Shown: in pieces, positions 9,192 to 19,108 of the stretch
Position numbering within the stretch: the first letter of the stretch is position 1
Layout of the letters: each line of letters starts with the position of its first letter
Origin: Chthonomonas calidirosea T49
GTDB lineage: Bacteria; Armatimonadota; Chthonomonadetes; Chthonomonadales; Chthonomonadaceae
Direction of reading: 5' to 3'
Length of the DNA stretch: 64,000 nucleotides
NCBI RefSeq assembly: GCF_000427095.1
Contig: NC_021487.1
Span: 1,866,674-1,930,673, forward strand
Translations under genes and position numbers: made by a program
The notes under the pieces: model-generated
Seen by the model: the letters and a program-made list of their open reading frames with translations, nothing else
What the model was told of the DNA's origin: nothing
Databases searched by the model: none

Positions 9192-11696
9192 ATGATGAAG
9201 CGACGTCACAAACCTTCGGCTATCAGCCGAAGGGCCCTGTTTCAGGCTCTCGCATCGTTGTGGCTAACGAGAAAAATGGGCCTCGCAGAAGGCAAAGGCA
9301 ACCAAGAAAGGAGCGAACAGAACATGCGATTGTGGTATAAGCAACCTGCACGCGCTTGGGAAGAGGCGCTGCCGCTGGGAAACGGGCGCTTGGGCGCAAT
9401 GGTGTTTGGCGGTTGGCCGACCGAGCGCCTGCAGTTGAATGAGGACACCCTTTGGTCTGGCGCCCCACGTGATTGGAACAACCCACAAGCGCGGGAGGTG
9501 CTTCCGGAAGCGCGCCGCGCCCTGCTAGCCGAAGACTATCACGAAGGCGATGCACTTTGCCAGAAAATGCAAGGCCCCTATAACGAGTCTTACCAACCCC
9601 TCGGCGATCTCTACCTAGACTTCGATGCGGGGCCGGCGTCGCCCGAAGACTATGTACGCGCCCTCCACTTAGACACGGCGATCGCCACCGTTGACTATCG
9701 GCTCGGTACCACCCGTTTTACACGCGAAGTCTTCGCCTCCTATCCTGCCAATGTCATCGTGATGCGCCTAACTTGCGATACACCAGGGGGCCTCACATTT
9801 ACGGCACGTCCCACCAGTCCGCACCCCTCCACACTCGAAGCCGTCTCCGCCGACACATTGCTGTTACAAGGGCGCTGCCCTGCCCATATCGCCCCAAACT
9901 ACCTCAACGCTCCGAACCCGGTCATCTACTCCGATACTCCTGACGGGCCGGGCATGCGGTTCGCCCTCTATGTGCATGTCAACGCAAAGGGTGGTCATCT
10001 GCAAACCTCCGCCAACGGTCTCCATGTGGAAGGGGCGGATGAGGTTGTTCTGACCTTATCGGCCGGCTCAAGCTTTAACGGTTTCCGCCACCCACCCAGC
10101 ACCGACGTAAAAACCGCCATCGCCCGCGCTCATGCCCCCCTCGTCAAAGCCCAAGGACGCACCTACGAGGCGCTCAAAGCAGAACATGTGCGCGATCACC
10201 AAAACCTATTTCACCGGGTAAGTCTCGATCTAGGCTCTTCAGAAGGGGAGACACTGCCCACCGACGAGCGACTTGTGCAGAGCAAACACCGCCCCGACCC
10301 AGGCTTGGCAGCGTTGCTTTTTCAATATGGCCGCTATCTGCTCATTGCTTGCTCACGCCCTGGAACGCAACCGGCGAACCTACAAGGCATTTGGAACCAT
10401 GAGTTGCGCCCACCCTGGAGTTCAAACTACACGCTCAACATCAATGCAGAAATGAACTACTGGCCTGCCGAAAGCTGCAACCTCTCGGAATGCGCTGAAC
10501 CGCTCTTCACGTTTATTCGTGAGCTTTCCGAAAACGGTCAGAAGACGGCCCGGATCAACTACGGGGCACGCGGATGGACTGCCCACCACAACGCAGATCT
10601 CTGGCGACAAACCGCTCCGGTTGGAGAGGGGCACGGCGATCCCGTATGGGCGAACTGGCCTATGGGAGGTGCCTGGCTCTGCCGACATTTGTGGGAGCAC
10701 TATCTCTATACCGGTGACCTCCATTTCTTACGCGAGTTCGCCTATCCTTTGATAAAGGGCGCGGCAGAGTTCTGCCTTGACTGGCTTATCGAAGACGGAA
10801 AAGGACATCTGGTGACGGCTCCATCCGTCTCACCGGAGCTGCGCTTTATTGCGCCCGACGGACGGTCGGCTGCCTCTAGTGTGGCCACCACCATGGATAT
10901 GGCCATCATTCGCGAACTGTTTGGACACTGCATCGAGGCGGCCGAAACGCTAAAAACCGACCGTGAGTTCGTCGAGCAGCTGCGTAGAGCGCAGGAACGA
11001 CTTTTTCCCTATCAGATCGGCTCTCAAGGGCAGATTCAGGAGTGGTACAAAGATTTTCCACCGACCGACCCTCATCATCGCCATATGTCGCCTCTCTACG
11101 GGCTATTTCCAGGCAACGAGATAACGCCTGACCAAACACCGGAGCTGGCTCAGGCGGCCCGACGTTTTATGGAGATACGTGGCGACGCCGGCACCGGCTG
11201 GTCGCTGGCATGGAAAATCAATCTCTGGGCTCGCCTGCGGGATGGCAACCACGCGCATAAACTGGTAAACGACCTGCTTACCCCTGTGGATGTAACCGGC
11301 ATACAGGTGCATGGCGGCGGAGTCTATTTAAACCTATTCGATGCCCATCCTCCTTTCCAAATAGACGGCAACTTTGGGTTTACCTCCGGCGTGGCCGAGA
11401 TGCTCCTGCAAAGCCATGAAGGCTATATTGCGCTGTTGCCAGCTCTACCTACCGCTTGGCCAAAAGGTTCGGTTCGCGGGCTTCGCGCTCGCGGCGGTTT
11501 CGAGGTAGATATAGAATGGGATAAGGGCGCCTTGACGGGGGCGAAGGTGCGTGCGTTGCGCTCGGCTCCGTGTTATATACGCGCTGCAGCCAGAATGACC
11601 GTCTTTCATGCGGGCAAACAGATAACACAAGGCGATAAGGAGCTGCGCTTCGAGGCGCATGCTGGGGAGGAGTACACTATTTCTGCGGCCTCCTAG
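9192..11696 (+). CDS. Alpha-L-fucosidase, glycoside hydrolase family 95
   Basis: An 834-aa protein. The N-terminus (SRRALFQAL, then hydrophobic residues) resembles a Tat-type signal, suggesting folded export. Residues about 45-270 form the GH95 N-terminal beta domain beginning '[21 protein letters not shown]'; the (alpha/alpha)6 barrel follows, with the hallmark N396-L-Q-G-I-W-N and '[18 protein letters not shown]'. These are the substrate-contacting and catalytic-Asn segments of inverting 1,2-alpha-fucosidases. The C-terminal beta domain ends around 830. It starts 8 bases after the GH2 gene, and together they should remove fucose and galactose from a branched polymer such as xyloglucan; that substrate is inferred. 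Confidence 0.9.
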   Translation: MMKRRHKPSAISRRALFQALASLWLTRKMGLAEGKGNQERSEQNMRLWYKQPARAWEEALPLGNGRLGAMVFGGWPTERLQLNEDTLWSGAPRDWNNPQAREVLPEARRALLAEDYHEGDALCQKMQGPYNESYQPLGDLYLDFDAGPASPEDYVRALHLDTAIATVDYRLGTTRFTREVFASYPANVIVMRLTCDTPGGLTFTARPTSPHPSTLEAVSADTLLLQGRCPAHIAPNYLNAPNPVIYSDTPDGPGMRFALYVHVNAKGGHLQTSANGLHVEGADEVVLTLSAGSSFNGFRHPPSTDVKTAIARAHAPLVKAQGRTYEALKAEHVRDHQNLFHRVSLDLGSSEGETLPTDERLVQSKHRPDPGLAALLFQYGRYLLIACSRPGTQPANLQGIWNHELRPPWSSNYTLNINAEMNYWPAESCNLSECAEPLFTFIRELSENGQKTARINYGARGWTAHHNADLWRQTAPVGEGHGDPVWANWPMGGAWLCRHLWEHYLYTGDLHFLREFAYPLIKGAAEFCLDWLIEDGKGHLVTAPSVSPELRFIAPDGRSAASSVATTMDMAIIRELFGHCIEAAETLKTDREFVEQLRRAQERLFPYQIGSQGQIQEWYKDFPPTDPHHRHMSPLYGLFPGNEITPDQTPELAQAARRFMEIRGDAGTGWSLAWKINLWARLRDGNHAHKLVNDLLTPVDVTGIQVHGGGVYLNLFDAHPPFQIDGNFGFTSGVAEMLLQSHEGYIALLPALPTAWPKGSVRGLRARGGFEVDIEWDKGALTGAKVRALRSAPCYIRAAARMTVFHAGKQITQGDKELRFEAHAGEEYTISAAS

Positions 11697-11729
11697 CCCC
11701 CACCCGAATCGGTCGGTAACAACAGCGTG

Positions 11730-12498
11730 CTACCCCAGAAGTACTCCTAACAGCGCCCCTCCAGCCATGCTTGCAGGCCCTAAAACCGGGTTGAAGCAGC
11801 CCACAATAGCCGTCGCCGCCCACATCGCTTGTAGCGTGATGGTGAAAGCGAGCAACCCCTAACAGCCTTTACAACAAAATAAGCGGAGAGCAAAAGCAGA
11901 ATGCCTCCTATGATGCCAAACTGCGCTAACCACTGCAAAACGAGATTCTCGGGGTCGTACACCCCATAGTCCGTCACATTATCTTCCGTGGCCAACGAGA
12001 TGTAACCCAGGCCGGCTCCAAACAACCAGTGATGGGTAAAACCCTCTAATCCGTTATACCATAGGCGTAGATGGCCTAAAGAGGAGCGGTCGGTAGAGGT
12101 TTGATCGACGCGCTCCCACATCCGTACTCCGTTGACGAAGCGGGCAACGCCCAAAGGAATTGCAAGCCCACCCCAAAACCCCACCGATCTCAATGGGTTT
12201 TGCTTGCGTTGTTGCGCAACCTGCTACAGCATCCAAAGCGCTGCCACCAAGGCCCCCAGTGTCGCTGCCCAGTTGCCAGAGAGCACGATCATCCCCATCA
12301 GCCCAACGCCATACAGCCCGCTCAGCCCTCGCTGCCAAAAAGGCCGCCGCTCTAACAAAAAAAGAGGTAGGTTATTGGCAACGCCGCAGCAGCCAGCAGA
12401 CCCAGCATATTTGGCTCGTAGAATGTGCCGTCAGTGCGCCTCATGGTTCCCGAAACGATCGTCTGCTGCGCATGGCAATAGGCGCTAAAGGCATAGCC
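11730..12498 (-). pseudogene. Decayed O-antigen ligase / polymerase (Wzy_C family)
   Basis: Read on the minus strand, three frames join into one protein typical of O-antigen ligase C-terminal halves: 'SGTMRRTDGTFYEPNMLG' (near 12400-12460) with transmembrane 'LLAAAALPITYLFF', then after a frameshift at about 12358 'LLERRPFWQRGLSGL' and 'VLSGNWAATLGAL', an in-frame stop near 12225, then 'HHWLFGAGLGYISLA' and 'NLVLQWLAQFGIIGG'. A second frameshift near 11855 leads to a hydrophobic end and a stop at 11730-11732. The 5' half is missing: the remnant begins just past the ppdK terminator. Wzy_C proteins join or ligate O-antigen or similar polymers in the inner membrane. This copy cannot be functional. 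Confidence 0.85.
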
Positions 12499-12510
12499 TT
12501 ACCTCTTATG

Positions 12511-12545
12511 AAAAACCCCCTCTCTGCCTCGGCAGAGAGGGGGTC
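12511..12545 (-). terminator. Rho-independent terminator of ppdK
   Basis: A perfect 13-bp stem (12516-12528 pairs with 12531-12543) followed on the minus strand by five T residues. It lies 22 bases after the ppdK stop codon. Confidence 0.9.
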
Positions 12546-12566
12546 GAATACGCGAACGATCTTAGG

Positions 12567-15260
12567 TTACTTATCGCCCTCCGCGGCGTTCTCGATGGCG
12601 GCCTGTGCAGCGGCCAAACGCGCTATGGGCACCCGAAACGGGGAGCAGGAGACGTAGTCTAGCCCAATGCGATGACAGAACTTCACGCTATCGGGGTCAC
12701 CGCCATGCTCTCCGCAGATACCCAACTTAATATCCGGCCGAACCCTCTTGGCCGATTCGGTGGCCATGCGCATCAGTTTGCCAACGCCCTCCTGATCGAT
12801 CGTCTCGAAAGGATCGGTGGGCAGTATCTTCTGCTCCAAGTAGGGCACGAGGAACTTGCCCGCATCGTCACGGCTAAAGCCGAACGTCATCTGGGTAAGG
12901 TCGTTGGTACCAAAGCTGAAGAACTCGGCGTTGCCGTTTTGCGGGTCAGCCAGTTGATCGGCTACAAGCGCGGCACGTGGTATCTCAATCATGGTGCCGA
13001 ACTTATAGTCTATGGCTACTCCTGTCTCCTCGATCACCTTTTTCGCCACACGTTCCAAGTTGGCGCGAACCGTTTTCAGCTCGTTGACATGGCCGACGAG
13101 CGGGATCATGATCTCGGGATACACGTCTATGCCGCGTTTTTTCACGGCCACAGCCGCTTGCAAAATCGCCCGCGTCTGCATCTCGACGATCCCAGGGAAG
13201 ACGATGGAGAGTCGACAACCGCGCAAGCCCATCATTGGGTTGGCCTCGCGCATGCCTTCCACGGCTCGCAGCAGTTTCTCCTTCTCGGCAAGCTCCTGCG
13301 GGTTATCGCCGCGCACGCGCAGCTCGACTACCTGCGCTAAAAGCTCGTCATGCGAGGGCAGGAACTCGTGTAACGGCGGGTCAATGAGGCGAATGGTAAC
13401 CGGTTTGCCGGCCATCACCTCAAAAATCTCCTCGAAATCCTTCTGTTGGATGGGCAGCAGGCGATCGAGTGCGTTTTGACGCACCGCCTCATCTTGCGCG
13501 AGAATCATCTCCTGAACGATAGGCAGGCGATCTTGCTCGAAGAACATATGTTCGGTACGGCAGAGACCGATGCCTTCCGCGCCCAACTCCACGGCTTGCC
13601 GTGCATCGCGCGGATTGTCGGCATTGGTCCGCACCCGCAGCTTGCGAATGCTATCGGCCCAACTCATAAGCTCGGCGAAGGCCCCGCTCACCTCCGGCGC
13701 GATCAGCGGCAAAGCGCCAAGATAGACCGCCCCCGTTGAGCCATCTAGGGTGATCACATCTCCCTCGTGTACGGTGGTTCCGTTGACGGTAAAGGTTTTG
13801 GCCTCCTCGTCAATCTTCAACCCCTCAGCGCCCACCACACAGGGGATGCCAAAACCGCGAGCGACGACCGCCGCATGGGAGGTTTTGCCGCCTCGCGCCG
13901 TCAATACCCCCTGCGACGCCAACATACCGTGCACGTCATCCGGGTTCGTTTCATCGCGCACCAAAATAACTTTTTCCCCCGCTCCTCCATGCACACCGAG
14001 TTTGGCTGCGGTATCGGCATCGAACACCACCTTCCCCACTGCCGCACCTGGAGAGGCGGGAATGCCGGTGATCAGAGGCTTCTTCCCCTCAAGAGCTTTG
14101 GGGTCTATGCGCGGATGCAGCAGCTGATCGAGGTGCGATCCGGTAACACGGGTTACGGCTTCCTCTTTCGTAATAAGTCCCTCATGCACCATATCCACGG
14201 CGATCTTCACCGCCGCTGGGCCGGTGCGCTTCCCGGAACGACACTGCAGCATGAAGAGGCGCCCATGCTCAATGGTGAACTCCAGGTCTTGCATGTCTCG
14301 ATAGTGTCGCTCCAAGATATTGCATATCTCGACGAACTGCCGATACAGCTCCGGGTTTTGCGACTGCAGTTCCGAGATGGGCACAGGAGTGCGCACGCCA
14401 GCGACCACATCTTCGCCCTGGGCGTTCATGAGATACTCACCGAACATCACCTTTTCACCAGTGGAAGGATCGCGTGTAAAGGCGACACCTGTGCCCGAAT
14501 CGTCGCCGGCGTTCCCAAACACCATAGCCTGTACGTTCACCGCGGTGCCGAGATTGTCGGGGATCTTTTCCGTACGCCGATAGACGATGGCGCGCTCGTT
14601 GTTCCAACTCTTAAACACAGCCTCGATGGCTAGCTCGAGCTGCTCATAAGGGTCGGTGGGGAAATCACGACCGGTTTTCTCACGAACATACTCCAAAAAC
14701 TTTTCGGAGATGAGCTTCCAATCCTCTGCGCTCATCTCCAAATCGCTTTTGTAACCCTTTTGCTCCTTGTAGGCCTGCAAAATTTTGTTGTCGAAGTCGT
14801 GCTTGCTTAACCCCAACACCACGTCGGAAAACATCATGATAAATCGCCGATAGGCATCGTAGACAAACCGAGGGTTGTTGGTCTCTTCTATAAGAGCCTT
14901 TGCGGTGGTCTCGTTCAAGCCTAGATTAAGAATGGTATCCATCATGCCGGGCATAGAGAACTTAGCCCCAGATCGCACGGAGACCAACAGGGGCCGATAG
15001 CTTCCCCCAAACGTGCGCCCCATCTTCTCTTCCACAAACTTCATTGCGGCGCGCACGTCGTCCATAAGGCCGGCAGGAAGCTTTTGGCCGTTGGCATAGT
15101 ATTCGTTGCAGACCTCAGTGGTAATGGTAAAACCAGGGGGAACCGGAAGGCCGATGTTGGTCATTTCGGCCAAGTTCGCGCCTTTACCGCCCAGAAGATC
15201 GCGCATCTTCGCATTACCTTCATGGAACAGATAGACGCGCTTCGTAGCAACTGCGGTCAT
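12567..15260 (-). CDS. ppdK: Pyruvate, phosphate dikinase
   Basis: Interconverts pyruvate + ATP + Pi and phosphoenolpyruvate + AMP + PPi in the cytoplasm, allowing PPi-linked glycolysis or gluconeogenesis. I place the start at ATG 15260, which has AAGGAGA 11 bases upstream and begins 'MTAVATKRVYLF'; a longer frame to 15308 lacks such a site. The 897 aa include the nucleotide-binding domain ('GGKGANLAEMTNIGLPVPPGF', near the N-terminus), the phosphohistidine domain with His462 in 'GGKTSHAAVVAR', and the PEP-binding barrel with 'GICGEHGGDP' near the C-terminus carrying the catalytic Cys. All key motifs look intact. It is a single-gene unit closed by its own terminator. Confidence 0.96.
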   Translation of the reverse strand: MTAVATKRVYLFHEGNAKMRDLLGGKGANLAEMTNIGLPVPPGFTITTEVCNEYYANGQKLPAGLMDDVRAAMKFVEEKMGRTFGGSYRPLLVSVRSGAKFSMPGMMDTILNLGLNETTAKALIEETNNPRFVYDAYRRFIMMFSDVVLGLSKHDFDNKILQAYKEQKGYKSDLEMSAEDWKLISEKFLEYVREKTGRDFPTDPYEQLELAIEAVFKSWNNERAIVYRRTEKIPDNLGTAVNVQAMVFGNAGDDSGTGVAFTRDPSTGEKVMFGEYLMNAQGEDVVAGVRTPVPISELQSQNPELYRQFVEICNILERHYRDMQDLEFTIEHGRLFMLQCRSGKRTGPAAVKIAVDMVHEGLITKEEAVTRVTGSHLDQLLHPRIDPKALEGKKPLITGIPASPGAAVGKVVFDADTAAKLGVHGGAGEKVILVRDETNPDDVHGMLASQGVLTARGGKTSHAAVVARGFGIPCVVGAEGLKIDEEAKTFTVNGTTVHEGDVITLDGSTGAVYLGALPLIAPEVSGAFAELMSWADSIRKLRVRTNADNPRDARQAVELGAEGIGLCRTEHMFFEQDRLPIVQEMILAQDEAVRQNALDRLLPIQQKDFEEIFEVMAGKPVTIRLIDPPLHEFLPSHDELLAQVVELRVRGDNPQELAEKEKLLRAVEGMREANPMMGLRGCRLSIVFPGIVEMQTRAILQAAVAVKKRGIDVYPEIMIPLVGHVNELKTVRANLERVAKKVIEETGVAIDYKFGTMIEIPRAALVADQLADPQNGNAEFFSFGTNDLTQMTFGFSRDDAGKFLVPYLEQKILPTDPFETIDQEGVGKLMRMATESAKRVRPDIKLGICGEHGGDPDSVKFCHRIGLDYVSCSPFRVPIARLAAAQAAIENAAEGDK

Positions 15261-15421
15261 AGATTTTAAATCTCCTTCTCCTCGTCGTGTCGAAACTCTC
15301 GGCTGCAAGGCCTTTGCAGCTTATGATCGCACGGATAACTTCATCTTTTTTCTAAGAGATTTTACCTCATCCGCTGTCTCGCAGAGTTTCGCTTCTGAGG
15401 CAAGCGATATTCCCTCTCAAT

Positions 15422-16729
15422 CTACTTCTTGGGCTGTTGCTCTGGCGTGCCCAAAATCTGTATCTGCGTTGACAGGGTAAAGCGCTGCCCATCCTGCTCA
15501 AACACAAGCTCCCCAAACAGCGCGGCACAGCCTTGAGATGGCGTTGGCAAATGGCCGATACACACGTTGTTTTTAATCTCCATTGGCTCGAACGTCCAAT
15601 GCGAATCGCGGAAATCCAGAGTCGGTGCGTACGTCCTCCATAACCGTGCCTCCACCGGCGCTGGCTCGCTTTGCACCTCCAATGTCGCCCCTTGCGCGTT
15701 CACGGTGTATTTCCAATGCATCTGAGGCCATCTTTTGCCCCCGGCAATGGCCCGTATAAACGCTATTAAGGTGGCATATACCCGCGACCGATCTTCTAAC
15801 CCGTGCCCACTGTTGGGATCATAAAGAATCCACTTAGGCCCTTTGAGGCCGTCCCAATAAAGATTGAGCGAATCCTGCGACCAATACCGGTCGTTCGTAC
15901 CGAGGATAATGAGCTTGGGCAGCGTCAGCCGATCACGATAGCTGTAGGGATCTTCCAGCTGAATCAACTCATGACCACGAGGGGTCTGCAGCTTTTGAGG
16001 AATGTCTGCCTTTGTGTAGTCATCCACCTGCTCGCTCAAAGCGCCGTACGCGGCCAGTTGATGGGGAATTTGAGCCGGCAAGTTCAGCATATCAATGACC
16101 ATGGGGGCAATCGCTTTCACCCGTGGATCGCCGCTTGCACCCACCAACCAAGCCGTCCAACCTCTTTTGGAGGCACCGGTTACCAAGAACCCGGTGATCT
16201 CCGGCTTTTTTTCCTCTTTCATCAGCGCCTGGATAGTATCCATCGCCTTAATAACAGCCTTCGCCATGGGAAAATGCAGGGGCCAAGTCGTATCTCCCGT
16301 ATCTAAAAACTGGAGCCACGTGTAGACGACCAGAGCGTCCTCCGTGCGCCCATCAAAAAGCGGCTGGTTGGGAATGTCGAACAAAATGGCAAAGGGACAG
16401 CCCGACATCTTAGCGGCCATAATGCCTAACTGTGTCTCCTCCGGCGAGCCATCACCCCCCGTGTTCAGCAACGTGCAGAAGTGCGGATAGGTGGCGTTAT
16501 CCGGCACAAAAACTTGCAGATGGTGATGCCAAGTGATATCGTGCCATGTTAGAGAGGTCATCTGCAGATCGTAGAGGGTAACTCCGCCTGCATGAGAGGT
16601 CTGTGTTAGGCTCCAGTGGTAAGCAGGTTCCGGTTTTTTGATATAGTCTTGCAAGGCATCCCCCTTTGCGGCCAGAGATAGGCTCGTCATGAAAGCGAAG
16701 AGCAGTACTTTGCCTAGTTGTTTTATCAT
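15422..16729 (-). CDS. PhoPQ-activated pathogenicity-related (PqaA-type) secreted protein
   Basis: A 435-aa protein with a signal peptide (residues 5-22). It matches the PqaA family (PF10142), an alpha/beta-hydrolase-like group: N-terminal 'DALQDYIKKPEPAYHWSL', 'HHLQVFVPD', and the nucleophile-elbow region 'GFLVTGASKRGWT' around residues 195-207, followed by 'DPRVKAIAPMVID' and 'LILGTNDRYWSQDSLNLYWDGL', the Asp/Glu region. The name comes from Salmonella; the enzymatic substrate is not established for the family. It stands alone between ppdK and the DprE1-like gene. Confidence 0.85.
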   Translation of the reverse strand: MIKQLGKVLLFAFMTSLSLAAKGDALQDYIKKPEPAYHWSLTQTSHAGGVTLYDLQMTSLTWHDITWHHHLQVFVPDNATYPHFCTLLNTGGDGSPEETQLGIMAAKMSGCPFAILFDIPNQPLFDGRTEDALVVYTWLQFLDTGDTTWPLHFPMAKAVIKAMDTIQALMKEEKKPEITGFLVTGASKRGWTAWLVGASGDPRVKAIAPMVIDMLNLPAQIPHQLAAYGALSEQVDDYTKADIPQKLQTPRGHELIQLEDPYSYRDRLTLPKLIILGTNDRYWSQDSLNLYWDGLKGPKWILYDPNSGHGLEDRSRVYATLIAFIRAIAGGKRWPQMHWKYTVNAQGATLEVQSEPAPVEARLWRTYAPTLDFRDSHWTFEPMEIKNNVCIGHLPTPSQGCAALFGELVFEQDGQRFTLSTQIQILGTPEQQPKK

Positions 16730-16800
16730 AGTTTCTCAGTCCTTTCTAAGAATCCTCCATCGCCGATGCCTGCCTCACTAGGGTTTTTTGCCCCCTTAAA

Positions 16801-18285
16801 CTACTCGTAGAGCGTAGGGAAAAGGCGCCGAGAGAGCGCACTCTGCAGCAAACCCTCCGGGTCGCACTCCCTTTTTAGCTTCACAAAACGGGCGATGGTC
16901 TCTTCACCGAGGTAGGCGCGCGCGGTATCAGGGTCGAGGGTGCTGTCCTTGGCAAAATAAAAGCGCCCACCCGCCTCCAGCACAAGCTGATTCAGTTGCT
17001 TGGCCAACGCCCATACCCGCGCTCGCGTGTGCGGGTACATCGGAATGTCCAGCGCCAACGAATAGCCATCTACACTGTGGGTCATGAGAAACCGATCGCG
17101 CCGATGCCGTTTAAACACCCCCAACCACGGTACGATGCCCATCTGTTGGCAAAGAGTAAGCTGGTCAGCAAAACAACGCGCGGCTTGCTCGGCAGGGATG
17201 AAGCTTTGATACTGAATAAGGCAGCCCGGTTTGTAGGCCCACTTCCAATTGGGCACATAATCTAACAAAAAGGCAAACGCCGCATGCGATTGCCGCACCC
17301 GCTTGTGGTTGCCGATGGTGTTGCCCGCCGTGAATCTAGCCCAGTTCACAAGCCGCATGCCCAGGTTGTTCGCGAAAGGCTTCATGCATCGCCACATGAC
17401 AGACTTTGGAATGATGCCCATCAACGTATCGGGCAGCTCCTGATTCTCTACCCGCAGCGTTTGCGCAGGAATGGGGTCTTCCCCAGGAGCAAGGTACCGT
17501 GCAGCATGTACCAGTCCCCGGCCTAGATGTCGCCCTGTTGCGAAGCAGTCAATCCAGCCAACAAGGTAGTCGTACGAATCCATGCGACGTTCAAACTGCT
17601 CCACGATATCCTCAAAGTTTTGAGTAGAGAAAGCATCCACCTCCAAAAGGCCACTGTAGACGCGCTTGAGCTGTAATGTTAGGCGGGTAAAGCAACCTAA
17701 CATTCCAAACCCTCCGATGGCCGCATAAAAAAGATCGGAATGCCTCTCCGAGCTACAGGTCACGATCTCGCCTGTCGGCAACAGAAGATCGAACTCTAGA
17801 ATATGCTCCCCGATGGGCCCTACCTTCCAGTTGTTTTTGCCATGGATGTTCATTGCCGCCCCGCCGCCCAGCGAAACGTACATTGTGCCGGAGACCACAG
17901 GCGGCCACCAACCGTCTCCAATGGCGTAACGCCAAATGTCGCCAATCGTCGCCCCAGGTTCCACGGTAATGCGGCCGGTGTGGGGGTTCCAATCTAAAAT
18001 GCGATTCATGCGGGTGAGGTCTAGGCAGATGTTCTCGGCCAAAAGCGCCGCATCGCCGTAGCTGCGTCCCATGCCGCGTAGGCAGACTTTACGCCCATGG
18101 CTTCGCGCCAGAGCAAACACCTCCTGAACCCCCTCTAATGTGGAAGGGCGAAAGACATAGGCTAGAGCAGCGGTGTTCATACCCCAAGCCTCGATTCGCT
18201 CCAAGCGATCGGAGGGCAAAGGCTTGATGGGCCTATCCGCCAAGCAGGAGGTTTGCGGTGCAGGAGTGGTTTCTGAAAGACTCAT
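16801..18285 (-). CDS. FAD-linked oxidoreductase, DprE1-like (decaprenylphosphoryl-ribose 2-oxidase family)
   Basis: A 494-aa FAD-binding PCMH-fold protein. Residues 70-80 (GMGRSYGDAAL), 110-116 and 139-150 (LGGGAAMNIHGK) are the flavin-binding segments; His148 in the HGKN motif and Lys446 in 'FAKDS' match the active-site His and Lys known for mycobacterial DprE1. The position of the DprE1 Cys that reacts with benzothiazinones (sequence I-C-V-D-F-P) is Ala411 here (L-A-L-D-I-P). DprE1 oxidises the C2 hydroxyl of polyprenyl-phosphoryl ribose. It lies 15 bases after the DprE2-like SDR on the same strand, which strongly supports the same two-step epimerisation. Substrate is inferred. Confidence 0.8.
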   Translation of the reverse strand: MSLSETTPAPQTSCLADRPIKPLPSDRLERIEAWGMNTAALAYVFRPSTLEGVQEVFALARSHGRKVCLRGMGRSYGDAALLAENICLDLTRMNRILDWNPHTGRITVEPGATIGDIWRYAIGDGWWPPVVSGTMYVSLGGGAAMNIHGKNNWKVGPIGEHILEFDLLLPTGEIVTCSSERHSDLFYAAIGGFGMLGCFTRLTLQLKRVYSGLLEVDAFSTQNFEDIVEQFERRMDSYDYLVGWIDCFATGRHLGRGLVHAARYLAPGEDPIPAQTLRVENQELPDTLMGIIPKSVMWRCMKPFANNLGMRLVNWARFTAGNTIGNHKRVRQSHAAFAFLLDYVPNWKWAYKPGCLIQYQSFIPAEQAARCFADQLTLCQQMGIVPWLGVFKRHRRDRFLMTHSVDGYSLALDIPMYPHTRARVWALAKQLNQLVLEAGGRFYFAKDSTLDPDTARAYLGEETIARFVKLKRECDPEGLLQSALSRRLFPTLYE

Positions 18286-18300
18286 AGTTCCTCTTCTGCC

Positions 18301-19068
18301 CTATACGTTAAGGCGTTTGAAGATGAAGGAGGGAATGAGGCGCACAATCGCCATAATCGGTCGCCAAATGCGCGGTACATAGACCACGCCATCTCGATGT
18401 GCTCCCTTTAGAATCAACTCTGCCGCCCTGTCTGCTGAGATGAGAAATGGCAAGTTCTTCAATCCCTTTACCAAAGGTGTGTCCACCGGCCCCGGCTTCA
18501 CCGTCACAACGCGCACCCCATAGCGCCCTGTGCGATTACGCAGCCCCTCTAAGTAGGTATCTAAAAAGGCCTTGGAAGCGCTGTAGACCGGAAAATGGCG
18601 ACGCCCCCGATCTCCTGCTACCGATGAGATACCTACTAAGGTTCCCGACCCAGCCCGTTCAAAGCGCTCCGCCGCCATGTCCAACCAAGCGACCGCGCCG
18701 CGCACGTTCACATCTATGGTCGCAAGGTCTTTTTCCAAACTGTACTCATGCTCTGCAAGAATGGGCATGATTCCGGCAGAATAGATGATAAGATCAAGCC
18801 CACCCAAATCGTGGGTGATCTTCTGAAAAAGCGCCGGCACGCACTCCACCTCGCACACATCATGGCGATAGAGAAGCGGTTTGGGAGCACCAGATGCCGC
18901 GATCTCTTCGGCGATCCGCTCCAACTGCTCCAAGCGCCGTGCCACCATCGCAACCAAACAGCCCTGGGATGCTAACCTCCGCGCCAGCGCCTCCCCAATT
19001 CCAGAGGAGGCTCCGATAATCAATGCATGTTGCCAGCTCTTCTGCATTCTTTGCTCCAACCATGCCAT
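18301..19068 (-). CDS. Short-chain dehydrogenase, DprE2-like
   Basis: A 255-aa Rossmann enzyme. The nucleotide-binding G-x-x-x-G-x-G is 'GASSGIG' near residue 20, and the catalytic set is complete: Ser in 'GISSVAG' and Y-S-A-S-K. The hydrophobic, basic C-terminal tail (VPRIWRPIMAIVRLIPSFIFKRL) resembles the membrane-associating tail of DprE2. DprE2 reduces the 2-keto intermediate made by DprE1 to give polyprenyl-phosphoryl arabinose. The start ATG 19068 has GAGGATAG just before it. Transcribed first, with the DprE1-like gene following after 15 bases. Confidence 0.82.
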   Translation of the reverse strand: MAWLEQRMQKSWQHALIIGASSGIGEALARRLASQGCLVAMVARRLEQLERIAEEIAASGAPKPLLYRHDVCEVECVPALFQKITHDLGGLDLIIYSAGIMPILAEHEYSLEKDLATIDVNVRGAVAWLDMAAERFERAGSGTLVGISSVAGDRGRRHFPVYSASKAFLDTYLEGLRNRTGRYGVRVVTVKPGPVDTPLVKGLKNLPFLISADRAAELILKGAHRDGVVYVPRIWRPIMAIVRLIPSFIFKRLNV

Positions 19069-19108
19069 CTATCCTCAATAGCATACCTTAGGAGTGCTAA
19101 CAAGCCCT

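Noticed and set aside
12672-14633. Long open frames on the plus strand opposite ppdK
   Set aside because: They mirror the coding pattern of the well-supported ppdK gene and have no recognisable domains or ribosome-binding sites.
15261-15308. Longer start for ppdK
   Set aside because: The proteins of this family begin near 'VYLF' and ATG 15260 has a good ribosome-binding site.
16801-19068. Claim that the organism makes mycobacterial-type arabinan
   Set aside because: Only two genes of that pathway are present here; without transferases the claim is too strong.
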